From: G963668605 sp963668605
GTDB taxonomy: Bacteria; Acidobacteriota; Terriglobia; Bryobacterales; Bryobacteraceae
Direction: 5' to 3'
Assembly: GCA_963668605.1 (NCBI GenBank)
Contig: OY764903.1
Span: 4,402,001 to 4,466,000 of the forward strand
Length of the DNA: 64,000 nucleotides
This document shows positions 34,702 through 42,450 of the stretch, piece by piece. The position numbers were made by a program, and so were the translations under genes. Each line of letters opens with the position of its first letter. The first letter of the stretch is position 1. Below the pieces are notes generated by a model that did not search any database, was not told where the DNA came from, and was given only the letters and a program-made list of their open reading frames with translations.

Positions 34702-36132
34702 ATGAGGCTGTTCGAATCATTTTTTGGTCGTAAATTCGGCATCACCGAACGCGATCTGGAGCGCTATCTGGGTGAGGCGCTTGCGGGCGGCGGAAACTAC
34801 GCCGACCTGTATTTTGAATACCTGGAGACCAGTTCCATCAGTATCGACGAGTCCATCGTCAAGAGCGCTACACAGGGCGTCTCGGTGGGAGTAGGCGTCC
34901 GCGTAATCGCTGGTGAACGCACCGGCTACGCCTATAGCGACGACCTGTCGCCGGAAAGGATCAAAAAGGCCGCACAGGTGGCTGCGTGCATTGCAAGCCG
35001 TCCGGCCAGCGTGCAAAAGTTCGGCCTGGAATCTCTCCAGATCCACGATCTGTATGCAATGCAGGTCGCACCCGCGGAAACGAGTCTTGCCGAACGCGCG
35101 GAATTGGTGGCACGGGCCGACCGGGCCGCACGCGCCAGCGATCCGCGCGTGTTTCAGGTGCAGGCCAGCTACGCCGACAGCCTGCGCCACGTGCTCATTG
35201 CCACCAGTGACGGCTCGATCAGCTTCGACCGCCAACCGATGGCGCGCATGAACGTTTCGGCGCTAGCGCGCCAGGGCGAAGGCGTTCCGCAACGCGGCTA
35301 CTCCGGTGGCGGCGGCCGCGTCGCGCTCGATTTTTTCCTGCACGAAAAGACGCCGGAGCACTTCGCCAAAGAGGCCGTGCGCCAGGCGATCGTGCAACTC
35401 GAAGCCGTGCCCGCACCGGCCGGAGAGACCACCGTGGTGCTGGGCCCCGGATGGCCCGGCATTCTTTTGCATGAGGCCGTCGGGCATGGACTCGAGGCCG
35501 ATTTCAACCGCAAGGGCGTCTCCGCTTTCAGCAACCGCATCGGCCAGCAGGTAGCCAGTCCGCTGTGCAGCGTAGTGGACGACGGCACGATCAAAAACCG
35601 GCGCGGATCGCTGAACGTCGATGATGAAGGCGTCGCCACGAATCGCACCGTGCTGATTGAGAATGGAATCCTGCGAGGCTATCTGCAAGACAAGCTCTCG
35701 AGCCACCTGCTCGAGGCGCGCCCGACGGGAAACGGGCGGCGCGAGAGTTACCAGCACATACCCATGCCGCGCATGACAAACACCTTCATGCTCGCTGGTG
35801 AAAGCGATCCGGAGGAGATCATCCGCTCCGTACCGAAGGGTCTGTATTGCGTGAATTTTGGCGGCGGCCAGGTCGATATCACGAGCGGCAACTTCGTCTT
35901 CTCTGCATCGGAGAGCTACCTGATCGAGGATGGCAAGTTGACGCGTACCGTGCGCGGAGCGACGCTGATCGGCAACGGGCCGGAAGCGCTCAGCCGCATC
36001 ACCATGGTGGGCAACGATCTGCAACTCGATGAAGGCGTCGGCATCTGCGGCAAGGAGGGACAAAGCGTCCCCGTTGGCGTCGGCATCCCGACGATCAAGA
36101 TGGAGCGCATGACAGTGGGAGGAACCGCTTGA
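34702..36132 (+). CDS. tldD: TldD metalloprotease
   Basis: A 476-residue subunit of the TldD/TldE protease, which degrades unfolded or small peptides and in other bacteria matures ribosomal peptides or degrades antitoxins. The zinc motif HExxxH lies in LLHEAVGHGLEADFN (around residue 257), and the conserved C-terminal SCPxV-like cysteine region appears as GICGKEGQSVPVGVGIPTIK. It overlaps the next gene by four bases, matching the obligate heterodimer. No peptide precursor gene is obvious nearby. Confidence 0.96.
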   Translation: MRLFESFFGRKFGITERDLERYLGEALAGGGNYADLYFEYLETSSISIDESIVKSATQGVSVGVGVRVIAGERTGYAYSDDLSPERIKKAAQVAACIASRPASVQKFGLESLQIHDLYAMQVAPAETSLAERAELVARADRAARASDPRVFQVQASYADSLRHVLIATSDGSISFDRQPMARMNVSALARQGEGVPQRGYSGGGGRVALDFFLHEKTPEHFAKEAVRQAIVQLEAVPAPAGETTVVLGPGWPGILLHEAVGHGLEADFNRKGVSAFSNRIGQQVASPLCSVVDDGTIKNRRGSLNVDDEGVATNRTVLIENGILRGYLQDKLSSHLLEARPTGNGRRESYQHIPMPRMTNTFMLAGESDPEEIIRSVPKGLYCVNFGGGQVDITSGNFVFSASESYLIEDGKLTRTVRGATLIGNGPEALSRITMVGNDLQLDEGVGICGKEGQSVPVGVGIPTIKMERMTVGGTA

Positions 36133-37487
36133 GTTATCAGGAACTGGCGATGCAGGAACTCGCAAGGGATGTGGTTCGCCGCGCGCTCGAAAGCGGCGCG
36201 AGCGATGCCGAATGCACCATCTCCGAGGGCGAGGAGTTTTCCGCCAGCGTGCGCATGCGGGAACTTGAAAACCTCAAAGAGGCCGGAGCGCGCGGAGCAG
36301 GTGTGCGTGTGCTGAAGGGGCAGTGCACCGGCTCGGCTTACACCTCGGACTTGAGCGAGGAGGGCATCCGGCGCATGGTCGACTCCGCTCTCGAACTCGC
36401 TACGATCACGACCGGCGATCCCCACGCGGGGCTTCCGGAAGCAGGCGAACTCGGCGCCATCGACGGAGATCTCGGACTTTACGACGGAGACATCGAGCAG
36501 CTCAGCACGCCTTTCAAAATCGAACAGGCGCGCATCGCGGAACAGGCAGCACTCGACCTGGACCCGCGCATCAGTGCGTCGGAAGGCGCCTCGTTCGATT
36601 CGTACAGCGGCGCGCGCTACTTTGCAAATTCGCGCGGATTTTCGGGTGGCTATCGGAGCAGTACGTGTTCGCTGAGTGTTGTGCCCGTGGCTCGGGACGG
36701 CGAATCGATGGAGCGCGACTACTGGTATTCGACCGCGCGAAGCCAGAAGAAACTCGAAGCGCCCGAAGCGATTGGCCGCAAGGCCGGCGAACGAGTGCTG
36801 CGCCGTTTGGGCGCGCGGAAGGTAGCAACACAGAAGGCGCCCGTAGTGTTCGACCCGCACGTTGCGCGCTCGCTGCTGGACCACATCTTCGACGCTGTCA
36901 ACGGCGATTCGGTATACCGTAAGGCGTCATTTCTGGCCGGACGGCTAGGAGAAAAGATCGCCTCCGAAAGCCTGACCATTATCGACGACGGAACGATGCC
37001 CGGCCTGTTCGGCACGTCGCCGTTCGATGATGAGGGCGTGCCGTCGCGCCGCACTGTGGTGATAGAACGCGGCGTACTGAAGAGCTATATGCTCAACTGC
37101 TACACCGCACGCAAGCTGGGCCTGAAGACAACGGGCAACGCCTCGCGCGGCATTACGGGCAACGCGGGCGTCGGCCACGGCAACCTCTTCGCCGAACCGG
37201 GAGCCAAATCGCCCGAAGAGATTATTTCTTCGGTGAAAAATGGTTTCTACGTGACCGAACTGCTCGGCTTCGGTGTCAATATAGTCACGGGCGATTACTC
37301 GCGAGGAGCTTCGGGCCTGTGGATCGAGAACGGCGAACTCGCCTATCCGGTTCATGAGGTGACCGTCGCGAGCACGTTGGGCGAAATGTTGCAGGGCCTG
37401 GAGGCGATCGGTTCGGACCTCGAATTCCGGGGATCGATTGCCTCGCCAACTCTGTTGTGCGGCGAAATGACAATTAGCGGAACTTAG
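36129..37487 (+). CDS. tldE: TldE/PmbA subunit
   Basis: A 452-residue partner of TldD. It has the same fold but lacks the HExxxH site, as expected. Characteristic segments are RGFSGGYRSSTCSLSVVPVA, FDPHVARSLLDHIFDAVNGDSVYRKASFL, TSPFDDEGVPSRRTVVIERGVLKSYMLN and GNAGVGHGNLF. It begins with a TTG that overlaps the tldD stop (TTGA), so the two subunits are translationally coupled. A small membrane protein follows after three bases. Confidence 0.95.
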   Translation: MSYQELAMQELARDVVRRALESGASDAECTISEGEEFSASVRMRELENLKEAGARGAGVRVLKGQCTGSAYTSDLSEEGIRRMVDSALELATITTGDPHAGLPEAGELGAIDGDLGLYDGDIEQLSTPFKIEQARIAEQAALDLDPRISASEGASFDSYSGARYFANSRGFSGGYRSSTCSLSVVPVARDGESMERDYWYSTARSQKKLEAPEAIGRKAGERVLRRLGARKVATQKAPVVFDPHVARSLLDHIFDAVNGDSVYRKASFLAGRLGEKIASESLTIIDDGTMPGLFGTSPFDDEGVPSRRTVVIERGVLKSYMLNCYTARKLGLKTTGNASRGITGNAGVGHGNLFAEPGAKSPEEIISSVKNGFYVTELLGFGVNIVTGDYSRGASGLWIENGELAYPVHEVTVASTLGEMLQGLEAIGSDLEFRGSIASPTLLCGEMTISGT

Positions 37488-37490
37488 ATC

Positions 37491-37970
37491 ATGGCGGTAA
37501 TCAGCGGCATTAAAAAGGAGAAGACGGGCGCCCTCGTGCCGCTCGTCATCGTGGCCCTGGTATTGGGCCTGGGCGGATTTTTGTTTTGGTATTTGCAGCG
37601 GCCGGCGCCGCCCCAACAGGGTCCGGTGCTGAGCGAAGAGGCGCGGACCTATATCCGCGCGGGCGGCCTGAAGTTGAGCGGAGTCGAGATGAAGGCCGCC
37701 AAGAGCTACATGAACCAGATGCTGGTGGAGATCACCGGCAACATAACGAATTCGGGCGGGCGGCCGCTGAGGCAGGTGGACCTGCATTGCGTCTTCTATG
37801 ACCCCTACGGCCAACTGGTGCTGCGCGACCTGACTTCGATTGTGAAACAGAAGGCCGGCGGCTTGACTCCCGGCGAGACCAAGAGTTTTCGCCTGGCCTT
37901 CGACACGTTGCCCGAAAGTTGGAATCAGCAGATGCCGCAATTGGTGATTGCGCGGATCGTTTTCGAATAG
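37491..37970 (+). CDS. Small membrane-anchored FxLYD-like protein
   Basis: A 159-residue protein with one N-terminal transmembrane helix (ALVPLVIVALVLGLGGFLFWYL) and a periplasmic beta domain. The segment VEITGNITNSGGRPLRQVDLHCVFYDPYGQLV resembles FxLYD/DUF2393-type domains often found in acidobacterial membrane proteins. It follows tldE by three bases and precedes a secreted protein by seven, so it is part of the same transcription unit. No specific function can be given. Confidence 0.75.
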   Translation: MAVISGIKKEKTGALVPLVIVALVLGLGGFLFWYLQRPAPPQQGPVLSEEARTYIRAGGLKLSGVEMKAAKSYMNQMLVEITGNITNSGGRPLRQVDLHCVFYDPYGQLVLRDLTSIVKQKAGGLTPGETKSFRLAFDTLPESWNQQMPQLVIARIVFE

Positions 37971-37977
37971 CGATATT

Positions 37978-39339
37978 ATGCCGCGCATATTGCTCGCGCT
38001 CCTGTTCGCTTTGAACGCCACGCTGGACGGGGGGCGTTCCGCCGGGAACGCAACCGGCCCCGTGGCCGGTTCACGCGCAGGCTGGGCGAGCGGGGGCTCG
38101 CCCGCGGACGAGGGCGTCCGCCCTCCGAGAACGGAAAAGCTCACCCCTTTTCGGCTTTCGCAGCCAGCCGAAATGACTGCGAAGATCGAGATGGAATCTC
38201 CGGGTTCCGACTGGGCCGCCACCGGGCGCGAAGCCGCCATGGTTGACGTGCTTCTCGATGGCGTAGTGCAGCAACAGGTGATGCTTTACGCGGGCGCGTC
38301 GCGGCACGCCTACACGATTTTTCTGGGAGTTCTCGCCACAGGCGAACATAGGTTGCAGATCGTGCGCAACGCAAAGTATTCGGCCGCGGGTTCGGGCCTT
38401 GCCGTGCACGGCGTGCAATTTCGCGAGGTGCGCCGCAGCGATCCTTACTACGCCGTGCTAGCGAATGCGCCCGTGCTCTACGCGCGCGAAAACACCGTGG
38501 GCCGGTTCAGCGACGTCCCAATGATGATCTATTGCGAGCGCGTTCTCATCGACGGCAAGCCCGCACTGCAATACACGGTAATCTTTTCAAATGAAGACGG
38601 CGGCACTTCCACGCGGGCGTTGATGGCGCGCTGGGGCCGCACCACCGATATCGAGTACGTCTTCCGCGGTCCACTCGACGGCAGCGGCGTTCTTTCGGAG
38701 GCTCTGATCCAAACGCGCGACCACAAGGAAGCCGCCTTCGACGGCCGGCGCTTTGGCGTGCATCCCATCCTGACACCGGTGACCGATAACAACATGGTGG
38801 CCGGGAATGTGGTCTCGCCCATCCGTTATCAGATTGCGCCCGTAGAGGTGGATCTGACGCATGCGACCCGCGAGAGCGTCATGGATGCGGAACCGGTCAC
38901 ATGGACCGTCATGGCAAAGGAACTCGAACGCGAAGCCAAACTGAGACCTTACGGCACAGTGGACGGGGAGAAGATCGGCGATTTGCGCCATTACCTCTAC
39001 ATCGACTTCCGTGCAACGCTGCACGAAGCCAGCGTCGCTGCGTTCGTCAAGCTGAAAGACGAGCGGCTCTGGCGATCGTCCAACCTTGGGCGCGTCGACC
39101 TCGACATCGCGCGCAACGGCTGGGTGCGCACCACAGTCGAATTGCCGCCCGGCACAAAGCGTGAACAGATCGAGGAGATCGCTTTCGCCTGCCACGCTTC
39201 AACGACAAACAAGACCGCGGCGGGCACATGCCGCGTGGAAGAGATCAACAGCGCGTTCCTGTGGAACGGCGGCAAGCTGACGCCGAAAGGCGGCTTCGAA
39301 ATACCCGCCGGACAGATGCGCGCGGTGCCGGCGCAATAG
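37978..39339 (+). CDS. Secreted hypothetical protein containing an in-frame repeat insertion
   Basis: A 453-residue protein with a signal peptide (MPRILLALLFALNAT). Residues ~19-50 (DGGRSAGNATGPVAGSRAG and on to RPPRTEK) are encoded entirely by repeat copy A (38034-38121) and have no resemblance to a folded domain. The rest includes MTAKIEMESPGSDW, VVQQQVMLYAGASRHAYTIFLG, GEHRLQIVRN, PVTWTVMAKELEREAKLR and RHYLYIDFRATLHEASVAAFVKL. It looks like several beta-sandwich domains and is probably periplasmic. I do not recognise the family. The ATG at 37978 is chosen for its signal peptide. Confidence 0.75.
   Translation: MPRILLALLFALNATLDGGRSAGNATGPVAGSRAGWASGGSPADEGVRPPRTEKLTPFRLSQPAEMTAKIEMESPGSDWAATGREAAMVDVLLDGVVQQQVMLYAGASRHAYTIFLGVLATGEHRLQIVRNAKYSAAGSGLAVHGVQFREVRRSDPYYAVLANAPVLYARENTVGRFSDVPMMIYCERVLIDGKPALQYTVIFSNEDGGTSTRALMARWGRTTDIEYVFRGPLDGSGVLSEALIQTRDHKEAAFDGRRFGVHPILTPVTDNNMVAGNVVSPIRYQIAPVEVDLTHATRESVMDAEPVTWTVMAKELEREAKLRPYGTVDGEKIGDLRHYLYIDFRATLHEASVAAFVKLKDERLWRSSNLGRVDLDIARNGWVRTTVELPPGTKREQIEEIAFACHASTTNKTAAGTCRVEEINSAFLWNGGKLTPKGGFEIPAGQMRAVPAQ
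38034..38121. repeat. Multi-hairpin repeat element, copy A (inside a coding sequence)
   Basis: The hairpins are H1 GCGTTCC-GCCG-GGAACGC (38034-38051), H2 AACCGGCC-CCGT-GGCCGGTT (38052-38071), H3 GGGCGAGC-GGGG-GCTCGCCC (38084-38103) and H4 GCGGACG-AGGG-CGTCCGC (38104-38121). Compared with 20605-20724, all four stems carry paired substitutions that keep base pairing. The element is in-frame just after a signal peptide. Confidence 0.88.
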
Positions 39340-39342
39340 GCG

Positions 39343-39567
39343 ATGGACATTCGCGTCAAAGTGATTCCGAAGAGTTCGCGCAACGAGGTGGTGGGTTACC
39401 TCGACGACGGCACGCTGAAAGTGAAAGTGGCCGCCGCGCCCGAAAAAGGCAAGGCCAATGCGGAATTATGCTCGTTTCTGGCGAAACATTTCCATGTGCC
39501 CGCACGCAACGTGAGCGTCGTCAGCGGAGAGAAGTCGCACCGGAAGCTGGTGCGGGTTTTGCAGTAG
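39343..39567 (+). CDS. DUF167 (YggU) family protein
   Basis: A 74-residue conserved protein of the DUF167/YggU family (MDIRVKVIPKSSRNEVVG, LKVKVAAAPEKGKANAELCSFLAKHFHVP, VSVVSGEKSHRKLVRV). The family has a small alpha/beta fold and no established function. It starts three bases after the previous gene and ends overlapping the convergent lipoprotein-like gene by 47 bases. Confidence 0.93.
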   Translation: MDIRVKVIPKSSRNEVVGYLDDGTLKVKVAAAPEKGKANAELCSFLAKHFHVPARNVSVVSGEKSHRKLVRVLQ

Positions 39568-40144
39568 GCGCAGCGGCCAAGCGCTTCGCTCGCTCATAGT
39601 CGGCCGCTAACTGTTTTGCGATCTTATCGGCGACGTCCGCGCTGGCGCCGCGAAACTTCGCACCCAGGCTCTCTTGCGTGGTCGACCAGATCACGTCGCC
39701 ATCCTTGCTGACCAGGCGCACGGCCGCCGACGCTTCGTGCTTGCGCTCGGCGATGCGCGTGGATTCGTTTTCCCCCACGCTCATGCTGAGGCTGCGTGCC
39801 CGGGTCGCCGTAGTTTTGCTGGCCGGCTCCGCACCCAACCCCGCTCGCGCCGTGATGCCTTCGCTCGTCTGGAACGTGTCGGTGAAAACCAGGTCTTCGG
39901 CCGATCCGCGCAGAAACGCGTCGGCGCGTTCCTGGTTCTCAGTCAGCAGGAATAGCTTCGCTCCCAGCAGGCTGCTAATGATCATGTCGCGCACCTGTCC
40001 GGCTGTATCTCCGCCATTGAGCCGGTCGACAAAGACGCGCTGCACGGTGAGAAGCTGGCGCAGGTTGCTCTCGTCCACTATTCGCGCGAGCGGATCAGCG
40101 GCGGCGAGCATCAGCGGCATCAGGCAGAGCCAGGCACAGCGCAT
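39521..40144 (-). CDS. Secreted hypothetical protein, LpoB/CsgG-like fold suspected
   Basis: A 207-residue protein with an N-terminal signal peptide (MRCAWLCLMPLMLAAADP) lacking a clear lipobox. The order of segments (VQRVFVDRLNGGDTAGQVRDMIISSLLGAKLFLLTENQERADAFLRGSAEDLVF) matches the general pattern of CsgG/LpoB-like proteins that act on envelope assembly: a short strand, a helix, then 'AD-x-L-x-G'. ASAAVRLVSKDGDVIWSTTQES fits the later strands. The family call is tentative. It lies three bases after the next gene's stop in a two-gene unit and overlaps DUF167 antisense. Confidence 0.7.
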   Translation of the reverse strand: MRCAWLCLMPLMLAAADPLARIVDESNLRQLLTVQRVFVDRLNGGDTAGQVRDMIISSLLGAKLFLLTENQERADAFLRGSAEDLVFTDTFQTSEGITARAGLGAEPASKTTATRARSLSMSVGENESTRIAERKHEASAAVRLVSKDGDVIWSTTQESLGAKFRGASADVADKIAKQLAADYERAKRLAAAPTAKPAPASGATSLR

Positions 40145-40147
40145 CGC

Positions 40148-40597
40148 TCAGCCCTTCCCTGCCTTGCGCGCTTCTTCGTCCTGGTAGACCACCTTGCGGC
40201 CGGTGCGCGCTTCCAGGCTGACCAGCACCGCGCGTATGTCGCGCTTGCTCACGCGCAGAACCATCGCCTGCTGATTACCGTCTTCATCGACAAACCCGAC
40301 GGTAAGGAAGTGCTGGCGCTTCTTTGCGAGCAGTAGCAATGGAGAGATGAGTGCCGCCGAGACGTAGTTGCGGCTGACTTTCTGGCCGTACTCGATCAGG
40401 TTGATGCGGACGTAGGGCACGGCGAAGCGCGCGCTTTTGAGTTGCACAGCCAGAGTCTCAGCGTCCTTCGCGCTGATCACACCGTCGCAGCGCTCCTTCA
40501 CCGATAAAGTTCCGCCAACGTATTCGATATGGCTGCCTGGACCGGCCGCTAGTATCGGTCCGGAGAGAATCAGCAGCAACAGGAGAACGGCAGCCAT
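40148..40597 (-). CDS. Secreted hypothetical protein
   Basis: A 149-residue protein from the ATG at 40597, chosen because it begins a signal peptide (MAAVLLLLLILSGPILAAG); the open frame runs further upstream without one. The mature part contains HIEYVGGTLSVKERCDGVI, RFAVPYVRINLIEYGQKVSRNYVSAALISPLLLLAKKRQHFLTVGFVDEDGNQQAMVLRV and DIRAVLVSLEARTGRKVVYQ, resembling PH-like small domains of acidobacterial hypotheticals. It is the first gene of a two-gene unit. No function is known. Confidence 0.72.
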   Translation of the reverse strand: MAAVLLLLLILSGPILAAGPGSHIEYVGGTLSVKERCDGVISAKDAETLAVQLKSARFAVPYVRINLIEYGQKVSRNYVSAALISPLLLLAKKRQHFLTVGFVDEDGNQQAMVLRVSKRDIRAVLVSLEARTGRKVVYQDEEARKAGKG

Positions 40598-40752
40598 ATG
40601 TGGATAGTGCGTTGCCGGAAGTATATTTCTCAGTGAACAATTCCGGTGCGGCCTCGCAAACTGCGTCGTGCAGCGCAAAGAATGCAACCAGAATTCGCTC
40701 CGAGACATCCAATATGGTATATTCCCATACCTGGGATAACGGAGGAGCGCCC

Positions 40753-41388
40753 GTGAATGACATAAAAGCTACCATTAATGAATTCGTTACGGGCGATACG
40801 ATCATCAGCCCGGACACGCTCAGGCAGGAGCGCATCCCGCCCGGCCAGAGCCGTACGGCGAAATGGCCGGTTCTGGACGCCGCCGGGCCACCGCCCATCA
40901 ACATGGCGAAGTGGCAGCTTTTTGTGGAAGGATTCGTGGAAACTCCGATCTCCTGGGATTGGGATGAGATTCGCGCGCTGCCGCGAATCAAGGTCTATTC
41001 CGATTTTCACTGCGTGACACGCTGGTCGCGGCTCAGCAATGTGTGGGAAGGCGTCTCCACGCGCGAACTGGTGAAATACGCGGGTGGGATTTCGCCCGAA
41101 GCGACGCATGTTCTGATCCACGCCTACGATTTCGGTTGGACGACCAACGTCTCCGTCGAGGATTTCCTGGCCGAGGATGCACTGATCGCCTTTACGCACG
41201 ACGGCGAACCGCTCACGCTCGAGCACGGCGGTCCCGCGCGACTCGTGATTCCCCGCCTGTATGCCTGGAAGAGCGCCAAGTGGATTTCCGGCGTAGAATT
41301 TCTAGCGGGCGACAAGCCCGGATTCTGGGAGCGCAACGGCTATCACATGCACGGCGATCCATGGAAGGAGGAGCGCTTCAGTTGCTGA
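40753..41388 (+). CDS. Sulfite oxidase-family molybdopterin oxidoreductase
   Basis: A 211-residue protein of the oxidoreductase molybdopterin-binding family (the sulfite oxidase and YedY/MsrP catalytic fold). The cofactor Cys lies in YSDFHCVTRWSRLSNVWEG. VLIHAYDFGWTTNVSVEDF, LEHGGPARLVIPRLYAWKSAKWISGVEFL and WERNGYHMHGDPW are typical of the soluble, cytoplasm-type members. The start is the GTG at 40753 behind GGAGGAG; the longer open frame lacks homology. It has no dimerisation domain and no signal peptide. The substrate is unknown. It overlaps the MBL gene by seven bases. Confidence 0.9.
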   Translation: MNDIKATINEFVTGDTIISPDTLRQERIPPGQSRTAKWPVLDAAGPPPINMAKWQLFVEGFVETPISWDWDEIRALPRIKVYSDFHCVTRWSRLSNVWEGVSTRELVKYAGGISPEATHVLIHAYDFGWTTNVSVEDFLAEDALIAFTHDGEPLTLEHGGPARLVIPRLYAWKSAKWISGVEFLAGDKPGFWERNGYHMHGDPWKEERFSC

Positions 41389-42317
41389 CGAAGCGTTCAC
41401 GAAGAACACTGCTGGGAGGCGCGGGATTTGCTGGGCTGGCGACGCTTGTCTACAACGCCGCGCCATCTTTCTGGCAGCAGTACGCAAAAGAACTTCCGCG
41501 CGTCATCGAGCCGCCTGCGCGGATTCCGAATCCCGCCGCATGGCCGGATACCGGATTGTACGCCGCGTGGTTGGGCCATAGCACCGTGCTGCTGAAAATC
41601 GACGGCTATACGATCCTGACCGATCCGGTCTTCAGCGACCGCGCGGGCATCAACCTGATTGGGAACCTGACGCTGGGAGTAAAACGGTTGGTGCAGCCCG
41701 CGCTGCCGCTCGATGCGCTTCCGAAAGTGGATCTGATCCTGCTCTCGCACGCACACATGGACCACTTCGATATTCCTTCGCTGCGAGCGCTGGAGAGTAA
41801 GGCCTCGTCCGTCATCACCGCTGCGCAAACCAGCGATCTGCTGCGCGTCGACGCTTATAGAGACGTTCGCGAACTCAACTGGGACGGGCGCGCCCAGGCG
41901 GGTCCGGTTACGGTTCGTGCCTTTCAGATCAAGCACTGGGGCGCACGAATGCGCACCGACACCTATCGGGGTTACAACGGCTATACGCTCGAAGCCGGGC
42001 GCTATCGGGTTTTGTTCGCGGGAGACACCGCCTATACCGATCTGTTTCGCGCCGTGAAGCAGGCGCACGGATACGATCTGGCAATCATGCCGATCGGCGC
42101 CTACAACCCCTGGATTTACTACCACTGCACTCCGGAGCAAGCTTGGCGCATGGGGAATGATGCCGGTGCGGAACGCTTCCTGCCCATCCACCACCAGACT
42201 TTCAGTTTGAGCCGCGAACCAAGGCTGGAACCGATCCAGCGTTTCCAGTACGCTGCCTCCCGGAGTCAGGACCGAGTCGTGATCCGGAACATCGGCGAAG
42301 AGTTCCGCTTGGCATAA
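41382..42317 (+). CDS. Tat-exported MBL-fold hydrolase (NAPE-PLD/UlaG-like)
   Basis: A protein of about 311 residues with a twin-arginine signal (LLTKRSRRTLLGGAGFAGLA) starting at a TTG at 41382 after GGAGGAG. Metallo-beta-lactamase motifs are HSTVLLKIDGYTILTDPVFSDRA, the metal site LLSHAHMDHFD, FAGDTAYTD and the late His pair LPIHHQTF. The closest functional relatives are N-acyl-phosphatidylethanolamine phospholipase D and UlaG-type proteins, so a membrane-lipid substrate is possible but unproven. It is translationally coupled to the molybdopterin oxidoreductase. Confidence 0.9.
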   Translation: MLTKRSRRTLLGGAGFAGLATLVYNAAPSFWQQYAKELPRVIEPPARIPNPAAWPDTGLYAAWLGHSTVLLKIDGYTILTDPVFSDRAGINLIGNLTLGVKRLVQPALPLDALPKVDLILLSHAHMDHFDIPSLRALESKASSVITAAQTSDLLRVDAYRDVRELNWDGRAQAGPVTVRAFQIKHWGARMRTDTYRGYNGYTLEAGRYRVLFAGDTAYTDLFRAVKQAHGYDLAIMPIGAYNPWIYYHCTPEQAWRMGNDAGAERFLPIHHQTFSLSREPRLEPIQRFQYAASRSQDRVVIRNIGEEFRLA

Positions 42318-42353
42318 CCCGCCGGAGAGGCGGAAATCGTGATACGGAGTCGA

Positions 42354-42413
42354 AGCCTCCTGTCGCTTTTGCTGCTTGCCTATCAGTGCCCGGAGCGCAA
42401 GCGACGGGTGGCG
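42354..42413. repeat. Head-to-head dispersed repeat pair, degenerate
   Basis: A minus-oriented partial unit (42354-42373, GCCTCCTGTCGCTTTTGCT) and a plus-oriented unit (42384-42413, CAGTGCCCGGAGCGCAAGCG and on to GACGGGTGGCG) face each other with a 10-base loop. They match the units at 58.2 and 63.1 kb at roughly 75-80% of positions. The site lies between convergent genes, where it could act as a bidirectional terminator. Confidence 0.6.
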
Positions 42414-42450
42414 CGAATAACCGCTTGGAACCCAGGGCGTAGGACAGGTT

